DNA of 64,000 nt from Isoetes taiwanensis. Taxonomy: Eukaryota > Streptophyta > Lycopodiopsida > Isoetales > Isoetaceae. The notes under the pieces are model-generated. The model saw only the letters and a list, made by a program, of their open reading frames with translations. It was not told the DNA's origin and did no database searches. The stretch spans positions 3,890,451 through 3,954,450 of the forward strand of contig JAJEKV010000060.1 of NCBI GenBank assembly GCA_021234155.1, written 5' to 3'. A program made the translations under genes and the position numbers. This document shows, in pieces, positions 11,300 to 25,561 of this stretch (positions are counted from its first letter, which is position 1; every line of letters starts with the position of its first letter).

Positions 11300-11990
11300 C
11301 CTAGCACTAGAAGAGGGTAAACTTATTCATGCTTTCATTCTTAACAGAAGACTGGAACATGTATGGAAATACGGGGATGGTGAATGATGCTCATATTTTA
11401 TTTGAGAGAATTAAAGAATGTGATATTATCGAATGGAATTCCATGATTACAGCATTTGGGAGTTGTGGGGATGCCAAGAGAGCTTTGCAGTTTTTTAATC
11501 AAATGCAAATGGAAGGAATAAAACCAGATAAATATACTTTTATGTGTATTTTTTATGGATGTTCCAGTCCTGCAGAATTAGCAGGTGGAAAGCTATTGCA
11601 TTCTCATGCTATTTCTAATCTTTTGGCAGCAAACACCTTTGTAGAGAATGCACTTTTGAACCTCTACGACAGATGAATGTTTACATATGCGAATTTGGTG
11701 TTTGATAATTTGCTTTACAAAGATGTAATATCCTGGAATCTAGCAGTTGCTGCTTATGTGCATTATGGGTATCACAAACAGGCTCTTGTAGTTTTGCAGC
11801 TTAGTGTATCGTTCATAAATGCCCTTAGTGCTCATACACTAGCAGATTAATTCATGCAAGCTTAATTGCAAAGGAATTAAATTTTGTCCTAGATGTTGCT
11901 CTTCGCAATTCTCTTATCAGGAAGGGTGAAAGCATTGATGAGGCCAACAGTTTAATGCGATGCCTCAACGTGATGTATCACTACCTCTTC
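11300..11990 (+). pseudogene. PPR pseudogene D
   Basis: This is a tandem partner of C: the segment from ACTAGAAGAGGGTAAACTTA to NALLNLYDR (11301-11676) repeats 10775-11150 with point changes. A frameshift at about 11675 follows, then decayed repeats (ISWNLAVAAY, VHASLIAKE, SIDEANSL) up to about 11990. It joins an inverted PPR copy beyond 12000. Confidence 0.75.
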
Positions 11991-12189
11991 CTTTACACCT
12001 TTGCTTGTTCCAATAATTGTGATTGGCTGTGTCTTTTAGTGCATTATTTCTTGGGGTTCACATCTTCTTCTCCCTATGTGTTCCACAGCATATAAATGTG
12101 AAATACATTCATTTACTTTCCTTATATGTCCACAACACACCACCGCCCCAAACACCACCCCCCCAAACACCATGCCCCAAGCCCTTGGC

Positions 12190-12860
12190 CACGCCTGTCT
12201 TACTGCTATGAATGCTAGTTCCATCAGAAAAGGAATTACATGGATAAAGTCTTCCACATTATCCAGATGTCCTGCTCTTCCAAATGTATCAATTAAGCAT
12301 CCATAATGCTCTACTGCAGGCATCACACTATGATCTCTACTCATTGAAACAAAGTAGTTATGATCCTCATTTACCAAGAGAGCAAAACTGCATGCACAAA
12401 GAATTCCAATGAATGTTTTCTTATCTCGCTTTACATGTTGCATCAATTGAAAAAGATGTAAAGCCTGCTTGGCATTCCCATGCTGAGCATATGATAAGAT
12501 CATGGAATTCCAGAAAAACAATTCATGTTCCTCCATTTTATCAAACATTCTTTGGACATCATCTACAAATCCAAACTTGCTATACATATTTAGAAATACA
12601 AATGCAACCACAACATCCATGTTTTGTTCATTGATCATGTTGTGGACATGTTTACCTCTATCTAGAGCTTCCAAAGTAGCACAAACATAGAGAATGTTAT
12701 TACAAAAGTAACAATGTCTGGTTCGGTATCTCTGTCCGCCATCTCTTGGAAGAGAGTAAGAGCACCATTGTCATGCCTATTTTGGTTATATATTCCTCCA
12801 TGACCCTTGTAGAAGACGTTGAATTTAACTAAATTTAGCGTAGTTGTATGATTCAATCAA
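12190..12860 (-). pseudogene. PPR pseudogene E (inverted copy)
   Basis: On the minus strand the same C-terminal repeats appear: GKHVHNMINEQNMDVV, LNMYSKFGFVDDVQRMFDKM, ILSYAQHGNAKQALHLFQLM, then HYGCLIDTFGRAGHLDNVED. An upstream part in another frame (12856-12662) reads ALTLFQEMADRDTEPDIVTF. It is inverted relative to D and F and lies between them. The plus-strand frames here are only its antisense. Confidence 0.8.
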
Positions 12861-13317
12861 TCAAATACAAAATATTGTGTAGTGGCATGGTTGGTCAATG
12901 TGATGAAGATGATGAAAAGGAGGATGAAACATAAAATTGCAAAGAGCATTGTATATGGAGTAGCAGTACTTGCTTGTGTTAGCAAAAGCCTTTTGAAGGC
13001 AGTATCGAAAACCAACAAGAATGTTCTTTTTGGATATTAGCCAATATAGATGGATATCTTGCTAGAATATGATGGATGTATACATATGAATGCTCATTTG
13101 GATAGTGAGCAACTTTTGTGGCCTATATAGATGGATATGTGTTGGACTGTGAGGGATGCATACAATCTGAAGACATAAAAAAGTTTGCATCTCTTGCAAT
13201 TCTGGAAAGTGAAATTGAGTTGTTGAATTTTTTTGCAAAACCACTAGAATCTTGCACTAGGAAATTTCCCAGCTTCGATGGGAATTTCATGTGCTTGTAT
13301 TTGAAGAATACAAGATA
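12861..13317. repeat. PPR-block spacer, copy 2
   Basis: It matches about 2840-3240 and 32000-32430. On the plus strand, 13118-13317 reads openly as DGYVLDCEGCIQSEDIKKFA and then LESEIELLNFFAKPLESC, running into PPR pseudogene F in the same frame. I do not recognise this peptide. The reading is broken in the other copies, so I treat it as decayed. Confidence 0.55.
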
Positions 13318-14012
13318 TGCTTGTATTTTAAACCTAGATGTTGTTGTTTGCAATTCTCTTATCAGTATGTATGGGAAGTGGGAAAGCATTGATGAGGCCA
13401 ATAGGATCTTTAATGAGATTCCTCAACGTGCTGTATCATGATGGGACACAATAATAGGAATATATAACCAAAATGGAGGATAGAGATATCGAACCAGATA
13501 TTGTTACTCTTGTAACCATTCTTGATATTTGTGCTACTTTGGCAGCTCTAGACAGAGGTAAACATGTCCACAACATGATCAATGAACAAAACATGGATGT
13601 TGTGGTTGCACTTCTGCTTCTAAACATGTATAGCAAGTTTGGATGTGTAGATGATGCCCGAAGGGTGTTTGATAAAATGGAGGAGCATGGATTGTTTTCC
13701 TGGAGTTCCATGATCTCATCATATGCTCAGCATGGGAATGCCAAACATGCTTTACATCTTTTTCAATTGATGCGGCAAGATGTAGAGCCAGATAAGATAA
13801 CATTCATTGGGATTCTTTGTGCATGCAGTTATGCTCTCTCAGTCAATGAGGGTCATAACTACATTGTTTCAATGCGTAGAGATCATGCTGTGGCGACAAT
13901 AGTAGAGCATTATGGATGTTTAATTGATATGTTTGGACATGCAGGACATCTGGAGTATGTGGAAGACTTTATCCAGGTAATTCCTTTTCAGAACAATACC
14001 ATTGTCTAGATA
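13318..14012 (+). pseudogene. PPR pseudogene F
   Basis: This is close to pseudogene A. It reads VVVCNSLISMYGKWESIDEA, NRIFNEIPQRAVS, then a TGA at 13439-13441 before WDTIIGIYNQN, then from 13473 an open stretch (RDIEPDIVTLVTILD to VIPFQNNTIV) ending at 14009. It shares with A both the TGA and the deletion-prone region after NQNG. About 1-2 repeats plus part of an E-like tail remain. Confidence 0.8.
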
Positions 14013-15677
<1,665 letters not shown>

Positions 15678-16131
15678 GCTACTTGATAAAATTTGAATTT
15701 CCTTAAAAATGAGCCCACTACTTACCCTTTTTACAAAGGTGAAAAAGAGGACATTGTAATCATGCATTCGATTAGTTCTAGCTCTAGAAACATCAGAATA
15801 ATGAACATAGAAGTTCGCCTGTTGTAGAAAATTGAGTCCTGCTATAGGAAATTAAGAGACATTGTGTTTGTAAAATTAGCTACAAAACAGACAAAAATGC
15901 CTCTAGCTCTGTAACTGCACATTAGCTAATAGGTTGAAAAATGTGAAAAAGATAAATTTTTATGCCGAAGAAAAATAACCCGGGGGAAAAATGAATAATC
16001 AGTGCGAGAAAAAAGGGCAAAGGAAAACCCACTCAAAGGTAAAGGAGAAAACAGTCCGAAGAGGGAGGAAGGGGATGGCGCTAACAGATGCGCCATCGTG
16101 TTAGGGTTGAGAGAGACGTAAGGAGAACAGA

Positions 16132-17122
16132 ATGGAGAACCGAGGTGTGGGCCCGAAGGGACCCCTGCAGGGTATGCAGGAGACCAAAGGTACAGGTATG
16201 GCAGGGAAAGGTACGGGTATTGAGGCTGATTTAACAGGTCAGGGTAATGGTTTCGGGGATAGATTGAGAACAGGGAAGGATGATTTGGGGACAGTGATGG
16301 CAGAACGTTTTCAGAAAATGTCAATATCCATGCAGATTCAAATGATTGATATGATAAAGACTCTGATAGGGAATGGAACTGGCATCGAGAAAGGCTTAAA
16401 AGGCCTTTTTGTCCGCGGGCGATTGGCTTATTCCCAGCATTCCTAACATGGCGGAGACGAGGAGGACAAGATCACAAACTATGTCGCCGGTGCAAATGCA
16501 GAGTCAGCTGGTGCAACCCATATTGGATGAAGTAAACCGAGAACAGAGAAGAATGCTGCAGAAACAGGAACACAGACCAAAGCCAGAGTTTCGAGGTATT
16601 CCTTCACTCAAACATGATTTTGTTCCTAACAGGCAAAAGGAATTAGAATCGAAGGCTGTAATAGGTTGCATAAGGCATGAAGGGGTTCGATTGGCAGCCA
16701 TAAGAATGGAATTAACAAAAATGGGAAAGAATGTGGATATCAGGAACATCTTTTGGTTAGATTTCCCATTCTTTGTGGTGGAATGTGGAGATTCTCAGAC
16801 TGTCCAGTTTCTCGGATGGGCATATAAGCCCTTTATTCTTCGATCTGGATCGTACATAGCGATCCTCATTTGTGGGGTATCCCTGTACAAGTTTTTATAT
16901 ACTGTATATTGAGATTTGCAAAATACTATAAGATTTGAGGGAATGTACTTAATGGTGTTAATTTTATACATGTATTGTAAGTTTTTAGGGGCTCTCGCTG
17001 CCCTACGTAACCCCCCGTGTGAATATGCACCCAAACCAAAGGGGGTTTCAGGGGGATTTTAATTTAAATGCATTGGATGCAATGGTTTGTGTTAGTAATG
17101 TTAATGATAGCTATATGTTGTT
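16132..17122 (+). mobile_element. LINE with ORF1 fragment joined to a 3' tail (LINE-A)
   Basis: The best coding part begins at an ATG at 16448 (MAETRRTRSQTMSPVQMQSQ). It runs to about 16850 with the DUF4283-like pattern of plant LINE ORF1 (KAVIGCIRHEGVRL ... FFVVECGDSQTVQFLGWAYK). Instead of continuing, it changes near 16860 into AT-rich sequence that ends in a short A-run at 17113-17121. This fits an internally deleted LINE. A second frame at 16132-16446, rich in glycine, may be a 5' leader peptide or an earlier frame. No target duplication was found. Confidence 0.55.
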
Positions 17123-17550
17123 ACATTCAAAAAAAATTTGGGCCCTTCGGGCGCTAACAAAAGCAAACATAGGTAAACTTAGATGAAGAGAGTAGAAAAC
17201 ATTTGTAATGATATTATCGATATGTTCAAAATATGTTTAATTTAGGAATTTGAAATAGCAAAAAAAAAATAATAGTTATATGCTCCAACAAGGCCAAAGA
17301 ATTGATGTACATGCATGCACAACTTCGTGGCAAATGGGCTTTCTCCTTTGTTCACATATATCCTACAAAACAACACAAGTGTACATTTAAAAAAGATAAT
17401 GGTATTAATATATAGCACAACGACCACTCGCTTAACAACGAGACAAGCGGAGTTGTTGACCAATGAGCATTTGTGCATGACAGAAGCGCTGGCTGTCAAA
17501 TGCAAACACGGACGAGGTAACACAGAATATGTGGCTTTGGAAAAGCATGT

Positions 17551-18330
17551 GTCTGGCAAGAACTCTTCCCATTGCCATACAATCTGAACTGCCATTCAAA
17601 GGCCCACAGATGCGCATTCTCCTCACTAGAACAGAGAGCAGAGAGCAGCAGTAGAACTATCATTTTTTTCCATGCCCTTGATACAAATACAAAAGGACAT
17701 GAACAGAGGCCAGCTGGAAAAGTAGAAGAATGTGATAATTTTTGAACTAAGATACCCTTGTTCCACAAAGTTTTCCAATGTAATCTCCTGCTGTGGCATA
17801 AGGCTACACTGGTTATAGGAAAAAATTATCAGCAACAAATCAAATTCTTACTTTACCTTCCATCATTGAGGAATGTCTGAGCTTCTACGCCTGTCCAGGA
17901 ATGTAAATTCGGATAGCACCAACACAATCATAAAATTATTCTGCTGGTCTGGCAAGAAATCTTACCATTGCCATACAATCTGAACTGCCATTTCAAAGGC
18001 CCACAGATACGCATTCTCCTCACTACAACAGAGAGGAGCAGTGGTAGAAAACATGGATCTATCATTTTTTCCCCTGCCCTTCATACAAAAGGACATCAAC
18101 AGAGGCAAGCTGGAAAAGTAGAAGAATGTGATAGCTTTTGAACTAAGATACCCTTGTTCCACAAAGTTTTGCAATGTAATATCCTGCTGTGGCATAAGGC
18201 TACACTGGTTTTAGGAAAATTTTATCAACAACAAATCAAATTCTTACATTACCTTTCATCATTGAGGAATGTCTGAGCTTCTACGCCTGTCCAGGAATGT
18301 AAATTCGGATAGCACCAACACAATATATTC
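17551..18330. repeat. Tandem duplication of about 390 bp
   Basis: 17551-17943 and 17947-18330 are direct copies that begin TCTGGCAAGAA and end GGATAGCACCAACACAAT. On the minus strand both contain short readable pieces (CSLMPQQEITLENFVEQ; SEENAHLWAFE) that could be exon relics of an unknown gene. The copies differ in several bases and in a 13-bp indel near 18045. No complete gene could be assembled. 17123-17550 shows nothing recognisable. Confidence 0.75.
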
Positions 18331-19387
18331 ATAAAGATATTCTGCCTGCATATTTCATGTGCAGATCCTTTCCAAAAATTACTGTAGACATCATTGTAAT
18401 GCAAGCGAAGATGGCAAGGAGTTGGTAAAATATATGAAACTGATCCATGTCGAAGTTTTTTCATGTGTAGAAAAGCTGCACTGTATTCCTAAAATTGAGC
18501 ACTGAGTTAAAAGATACCTGGTGTGAACAAATGCAAGATACCTGGTGCGTTGTTGTACCTAAAATAGGGCAACATATTGAAGCCAACAAGTAGGCCGGAA
18601 TAGCTTTTCTCTATATGGAGCGGATAGTATTGATGATTTAGGAAACAGCTTGCATAAGGCAGTTCCCTACAAGACAAGTTCTGCTTGCTTTGGCAAAGAG
18701 ACATTTAAACGGGGTGAAGAATGAAGCAAGAACAGAAAGACTCTTAAATATACCGGAAGCAAAATTTGCAGCTGCGAATTTTGAACTGTGGGACTGGCCG
18801 ATTTGTACAAGACCACTGCATCGTTGAATGCACTGCCGTTTAGCCCAGATGCACTGCCCTTTAGCCCAGATGCCTTTCATTGCCATCCTGGCATCTCCTA
18901 TTTCGGCAACAAATGGAAACCCTAGAGTGCATATCGACGATTTGCATGTGTTAGGCCTATCCTCTTTTTGTTCTTTTTTTTTTTTTTCTTTTTTCAAAAG
19001 TGGGCTTTTTTTTAAGCCGTTTGTTCTTGTCTTTTTTTAAGAGGGCTTTTGTTGTAAGCCATTCGATCTTGACCATTAACGAGGGCCAAATAAAAAAATG
19101 CACAAGCTGCATGCAAATACTTGGTGCGCTCTAGATGTACCAATTAGTACACCTTATACATTACGCCCACCAAATCATATGAAAACCTTAGAGAAAACTG
19201 TATAAAAATACAAAAAAAAACCCCCTGTTATTATGCTACATATTCAAGGCAAACACACAATTCTACTTCCAAAAATGGAATCCGAAGTTCGATCCAAATG
19301 ACCTCAAAGAACTTTTCCACCCTGCATCATGCTCTGTTCAAGGCCTTAGTCCCATGTATTGGCATGAGGATATTTAAAAAAAAAACG
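18331..19387. other. Gene-poor stretch
   Basis: A minus-strand frame from an ATG at 18882 (MAMKGIWAKGQCIW...) and another at 18704 are open for 60-80 codons. They lack any recognisable domain. Two 15-bp repeats (TTTAGCCCAGATGC) lie at 18839-18872. A T-rich run is at 18965-18995. I do not call a gene here. Confidence 0.35.
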
Positions 19388-20879
19388 TTTTCAAGGGATT
19401 GGAGAGTATATTGGATGGGAGGCAATTCCGGAAAGAGCCCCAAGGATCTGGGTTCAGATTGATATATTGAAAGAGATCCCTAAACAGCTAAATTATAATG
19501 TATTATGGGGGCGAAAAGATATTAAAATTGGACTGGAGTGGGTTACCTGCCCCTTGTGGAATCTGTGGGCTAAGATTACACGGAGGGGGGGTATGCCAGG
19601 AAAAAACGGTCATAAATAAACAAATTCCTCAGCCAGTTGCTAACCAAGGCAAAGAAAATAATGCAAAAGGAAGTTGGACCCCTGCAAATTGGAAGAAAAG
19701 GAATAAGAATGGGAGTGCATACAAAAAAGCCAGGAAACAGAAAGCTAAGCTCATCAAGGAAAATCAGAAGCAAGAGAAACAGACAGCCAACAACCAGTTA
19801 AAAACCTGGAAAAAAGAAAAGAGATCAGTAAAAAATGGCTGAAAAAGTCAAGGTCTTGGTCAAGCCTACTGAAGAACCAGGGGAAAAAAGGGAAAGACCT
19901 GGTCCAAGAAGGGAATCTTTATATTACTCCTGCCCATCTGATCAGGAGTAATACCCTGACCATTGCTGAATCTACACATCCCCCTGTAAATCCTTACCCA
20001 GACTCTTCTGATTCGGACAGATCAGCAGGAGGAACTCTGCTTTTCAAAGGAGACTGTTCTAAAGGAACTAATCTGGATTTTTCCCCTATAGATTCAAGGA
20101 AGCAGGGGTCACAGGAAAATGAAGAATTACATGATGTTCTACTCCAACTCATGGAAAGGCAAGAAGATATGGAGAAGGAGGTGGTGCCGAATACTCCCAT
20201 GGAAAAAGGGCAGATGGAAGAAATAGAGGGCAAATATAAATTCTTCACCACATCTCCCATGGATTATAAAAACAGTGCAGAGGAATCCTTGGACAATGGC
20301 AATGTGGAGATCACTCTGGAGGATCCTCTGGACAATGGCACTGAAGAGATCACTTTTTCTTCAGAGGACATAATGAAATCTATTGACCCTATAAGTCCTA
20401 TGGGCCAGAGGATGGATAACATATGCCAACAAGAGAATCTCTTATCTAATGGCCTGGTAATTGACACTGATGTCAATAGGCTATTAAGCCCATTAGATAA
20501 CAATATAGGAGAAGACAAAGAAGAGACATTTTTCACTCCTGCAAAAAAGATCAGCATAATATCCACAGGGGGCCTGGGAACTCATGGAAATAGACTAATA
20601 AGTCCGACTGGTAATTCTCTACCAGAAGGCCTGGGAATTAATGTGAGTAGACTAGTAAGCCCTCCTGACAAATCCATGTTAGCTGGTCGGGAGTCTAGAC
20701 AGATATTGGTTGAAATCAATGGAGCAGAGAAAACTAATGCCAAGGGATTGATAGCTGATGAGGACAAATTTTATACTCTTCACACTAGGAAGAAGGGCAC
20801 TAAGATTGTGCATTTTTCAGAAAATAGTCCTGCCTTGAACATGAGAAGCCAAGGCAAAAAGAATCTCCTTGTCCAATGA
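19388..20879 (+). pseudogene. LINE-B ORF1 (RNA-binding protein), partial
   Basis: From 19390 the frame reads GEYIGWEAIPERAPRIWVQI and LNYNVLWGRKDIK. After a one-base shift near 19520 it reads DWSGLPAPCGICGLRLHGGG, close to the CX2CX4H zinc knuckle of plant LINE ORF1. Then follow a lysine-rich stretch (19690-19840), a frame change, and a long acidic, repeat-like region from 20151 (units built on LDNG and RLISP/RLVSP) ending in TGA at 20877-20879. ORF1p coats LINE RNA. The N-terminal half is missing. Confidence 0.7.
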
Positions 20880-23800
20880 GAATCATAACTTGGAACCCGA
20901 GAGGCATCAAAGGCCCTCTCAAGAGAAAAAGGGCACTGATAGCTTTAAGAGATATGAAAGCAGAGATAATTATGCTACAAGAACATAGGCTGCCTGAATT
21001 TGAATCCTCAAATTTAGGAAAATGGATCATACCAAATGGAGATTCCATATGGACTGCAGCTGATGGTACTAAAGGAGGGATTTGTATGGCCTGGAAAGAC
21101 TTTAACTGTATTGAAAAATATAAGCATGGCAAAGGGCAGTGGTGACCGTGGCAAAAGCTAAAAAAGGGGAAAATGTCTTTGGGGTTATTAATGTGTATGC
21201 ATCTATCACCCAAAGAAAAAGAAACCCAACCTGGATGCAAATAGATACATGGATCCAAAATCATCAAATTAAAAATTGGCTCATGGCTGGAGATTTCAAT
21301 AACACACCTGTGTGGGATCAGAAACTGGGGAAACAAATGAATATGTCCAGGGGAGAGCGAGTTGCATGGGATAGGCTGATGGCTAACTTCATTTATATTC
21401 CCCCATCTTCCTCACAACAATACTCTTGGAGCAATAAAAGGAAAGGGAATCAAAGAACCTACTGTCTCCTAGATAGATTCTACCTGTGTAATTTTGATCT
21501 GAAGGATTGGGACAATCTTACTATCTCGAGTGATATTGGGAATTCCATTTCAGACCACTATCCTCAGTTTTTGGGAGATATGACACCTCCTCAGAAAGGT
21601 GGTATAAAAACTTCATTTAAATTCAACACAGGAATGTTACAAAATAAGCAATTTTGTGAGGAATTTAAAAGTTTCTATCAACAGATGCCTAAGGTACCCC
21701 TTTCGGAATCCATGAAGCATTTTGTACAGAAATTGAGGGACGTCAAATCATGGATTAAAGAATGGGGAAAGGTATGGAATCAGAAGAAGAAAAAGGAGAA
21801 ACAAGAAGTGTATGAAGACATGAAGGCGATTAGAGGATATCTGTTCAAAGACAAAGATAATAAATGCTGGCAGGAAAAAGAGGCAGAATTGGAAATCAAG
21901 GTCAAAAATATAGAAGAAGCAGAGGCAAAAAGTCTAGCCATAAGAAGTAAGTGCAAATATATCAATCAGATGGATGATGCTGGTTCATCCTTTTTCTTCA
22001 GGACTGCTAAGAGCAGAATTATTAACAATGGTATTGTGCTAGTAAAAGATGGGAGGGGGAATACCTTAGCCTCTCAAGAGGGGATACAAGACTACTTCCA
22101 CAAAGAATACCAAAAACTGTTCAACAAGTATGAAGTTGATACCAAAGACATGGAAGATTTCTTTAATCAAATTCCCAAGGGTCCAGAAATCAATGATGAG
22201 GACTTATTGAAGACACCTGAGGAAAGGGAGATCAAAGAAATTCTACAATCCATGGCACATGGCAAAAGTCCTGGCCCTGATGGGATTCAACCTGAATTCT
22301 ATTTAGGTTTTTGGGAACTGGTGAAAGATGACCTCATAACTTTCATTAAGGAAGCATGGCAAGCAAGATATTTGCATCCAGCAATAAATGCAGGGCTTAT
22401 TACCCTTATACCAAAAGTTAGCAGCCCAACAAACATTGGAGAGTGGAGACCAATCTCACTCACCAATACCACATACAAGATGCTAGCCAAGATCCTTGCA
22501 AACAGATTGAAGCCAATTCTAATGAAGGTCATTAACCCCTGTCAGTCAGCCTTCCTTCCCCAAAGGAACATTCTGGATAACTATATTGGCGCTGCTGAAG
22601 GTATGCACTGGAACAAACTCTCCAAGCAGAAATGTATGCTTCTTAAGTTGGACTTTAGGAGGGCCTATGACACAATCAGCTGGCAATTCCTGGAGAAAGC
22701 CATGGAGCACATAGGACTCCCAAAAAAGGTTTATCAAAAAGTATATGGATTCAACATGACTGCCTCCTCATCTCTGATTATCAATGGTTCCCCTACTGAG
22801 CAGTTCCCTTGTAGAAGAGGGGTGAGGCAAGGCTGCCCTCTTGCCCCCTACCTATTCCTGATAGTGGCTGAAGTTCTTACAAAGTTGGTGATGCATATGC
22901 AGTCCAAAGGTGATATTCATTGCCTGCAATTACCAGGGAAAGGAGGTATTTTTTCTATTATGCGATATGCTGACGATACTTTTGTTTTTCTGAGAGATGA
23001 TGGAATAAGTCTATCCAATTTCTTAAATACAATGGAAAAATTTGGTAGCATATCAGGGGTTTTTTTGAATAAGAGCAAGTGTGCCATAATTATGGACTCC
23101 CAGGAAGCTGCTCTGCAAGGAATCAAGGTACTAAATAAGGATTCTGCTACTGTGATATTAGGTAATATCCCTTTGGCCTTGAATTCCACACTGAAAGGAC
23201 TGTGGGAGCCAATTGTGACCAGAATTAAGAAAAACTTGGGACATATACATCTTGCCTGTCCTTAGCTGGAAGAATACAGATTGCCAATGCTGTTATAGGG
23301 AGTACTCATGTTTACTTCTCTTCAGCTATCATTGGGGACAAAGACTCATATGCCAAAATAGAGACAGCTATCAGAAAGTTTATTTGGCAGGGCTCACATA
23401 AGATAGCATGGGATGACTTGACCAAATCCAAGAAGGATGGGGAACTCGGCTGCAAGGACCTCTTTGTTCAGGCACAAGCTCTAGCAGCTAAAATGGTATG
23501 GAGAGCTATTCATAATAATTCTCCTTCCCCAGCTCAAAAACTGATTAGGTACTGGGTGCAAGAATCCTATCCTGTAGGCAGCCACACTTTGAAGCATCAG
23601 TTGCCAGACTCTGCATACTTCCAGTTTAATCCCTGTCCAAACACCTCAAGTATCCTAAGGAGAATGTTTGAGGCCTGGAACTTAGCCTCTCTGTGCTATA
23701 GACCTCCAGTGATTGATAGTAATTCTAAAGAGGTGAAATTGTTCTGGCATCCAGGTATAGCAGATAGTGACATTAACTGTTTGGCATGTATTCATCCACA

Positions 23801-24632
23801 GAAATACATGCAATGGCATAAAACAGGTATCAGACAGATTGGGGACCTTTATGACGATAATTCAGGATGGAAATCATGGGATGAAATAGCAAATTTAACT
23901 AAAGGTTCAAATCTGGACAAGGAGATATACAATGCAGTAATGGACAAAGTTGGGAATATTGATGAGCTGGTAGACGGATATAGTCAGTGGAAATATTCGG
24001 TGAAGGAAGTATATAAAGCTCTGATCCAACACAAACCTTCCAGAGCTGCCTCTCTCTGGAATTGCAGGCAAAAGGTTCTAGCAAAGGTATGTAGAAAGGG
24101 ATGGAAGAGCTACACAGCAAATAAAGTAAAGACCTTTACCTGGCTTATATTGCATCAAGGACTGATGACCAATCAAAAGAAAGCCAAATTTGACTCATCT
24201 ATATCAGGGAGATGTCTCATGGGATGTGGAAAGGAGGAATCTTCTAACCATATCTTCCAATGTGAGATCATTAATGAATTCTGGAACTGGACTGCCCAGA
24301 TAAATAAAGGCACGATTGGAGGGAATGGTCTCCTTGATTTTCTGAATACAGAGGACAGGGTTTTGAGCACAACAAGAGCTCTTTTTTGCTGGGCAGTATG
24401 GAATTTTTGAAATAGAGTTACAATGGAACACAAGAATCCAAATATTATCTGGCTCAAACAAATCTTCCTAGCTGAACTTGTGAACTCGGCAATTGCACAT
24501 AGATCCTTAAAGGGGATGAACTATGATAAAGGCTGGACAGCCTTTGGTAGATTTCAAGGAGTATATGATTTCTTTGTGCTTAATCTAACTACTGATGATG
24601 TTATTTTGCACAGATGCAATGAGGAGGCTTAA
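20876..24632 (+). pseudogene. LINE-B ORF2 (endonuclease / reverse transcriptase)
   Basis: The ATG at 20876 overlaps the ORF1 stop as ATGA. The apurinic-type endonuclease shows TWNPRGI, LQEHRLPE, then after a one-base shift near 21140 GDFNNTP and SISDHYPQ. The reverse transcriptase (about 22230-23050) has GKSPGPDGIQPEF, RPISLTNTTYKMLAK, KLDFRRAYDTISW, RRGVRQGCPLAPYLF and the active-site box RYADDT. A second shift near 23262 is followed by SLAGRIQIANAV and a zinc-binding end (GRCLMGCGKEESSNHIFQC). TGA at 24408-24410 interrupts the frame, which otherwise runs to 24632. Confidence 0.9.
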
Positions 24633-25208
24633 TAGATATGGAGCCCATGATCGAGGTATGGGGGTTGCTGAGGACTCGGACACTGAGGAGTCTAATCTTC
24701 CCGGGATTGAAGAAGAGGAAATTTTCATCCAGCTGAAACAAGAAATGATTCATGCAGCAGCATTGAAGAAGATTCTGAAGGGAACAGAAGCCTGGAGACA
24801 TAACAATCTCAGGCCTTATTTCATGAATTTATTCCATAAGTGGCAGCAGAAGCGGGAGGCCCATGTTCTCCTTCTTTTGGATTTCACTAACTATCCGGTT
24901 GCCAAACCGACCAGACTGAATATCCTTGGCGCATTTAAGAGTACAGGATCTTACCATGCAAGATCTGATTGATGCACAATAGGAAGCATCAATACACTTA
25001 TGAACATAAAGCTTTGATTATCTGATAATTTTATGTATGTAATAGGTAACAGACCTTAGTCTGCTAACAGGCATTAGTCTGGTTTTCTTAACACATCTCC
25101 AAACCTTTGGAATGTGTATTTTTGGCATTATACCTACCAGTATACCTCTGATGGTATACAATATCACTATGTAAGTTTCTAGTATGAATACAAAACCCAC
25201 CTTACCTC

Positions 25209-25246
<38 letters not shown>

Positions 25247-25251
25247 TCGAA
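24633..25251 (+). other. LINE-B 3' region and poly(A) tail
   Basis: An open frame 24595-24972 (EDSDTEESNLPGIEEEE ... AAALKKILKG) lies past ORF2. It may be the true ORF2 end in a shifted frame or a small extra peptide. The untranslated part ends GAATACAAAACCCACC..., followed by 42 A residues at 25210-25251. The same ending (ATACAAAA...CTTACCT/CAAAA) recurs at 26570-26600 and 28370-28395, marking one LINE family. Confidence 0.75.
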
Positions 25252-25561
25252 GTCAAAGTCAAGGGCGAGGTCAATCCGGGTCAATATTCAGAAAACATGC
25301 CAAACCTAAGACGAGAATGTTTGACATCAATAGTTAATTCCTTGCTCACGCGCATGCAATAACCTTCAAACCACCGCGTTGAATCCCATGTGTGATGAAA
25401 AAACCCCTACATGTTCTAGGAACTGAACGAAGCAACATAACGTTTAAGGAGTGTGCTAAACGAAAAAAGTCTTATGTCAATATCCCTAGACAACATCAAA
25501 ACTCAACTATAATACCAAGACAATACCCTGAAAAACCACCAAAACATACAACGATATCTAA

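Larger units (their letters stand above)
19388..25251 (+). mobile_element. L1-type LINE retrotransposon (LINE-B), 5' truncated, poly(A) ended
   Basis: ORF1 (C-terminal half with a zinc-knuckle-like motif), ORF2 (endonuclease, reverse transcriptase, zinc-binding end) and a 42-base A-run follow in order. The element starts in the middle of ORF1, after an A-run at 19377-19386 that may belong to an earlier insertion. ORF2 has two frame changes and one in-frame stop, so the element cannot move by itself. No clear target duplication was found around it. Confidence 0.88.
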
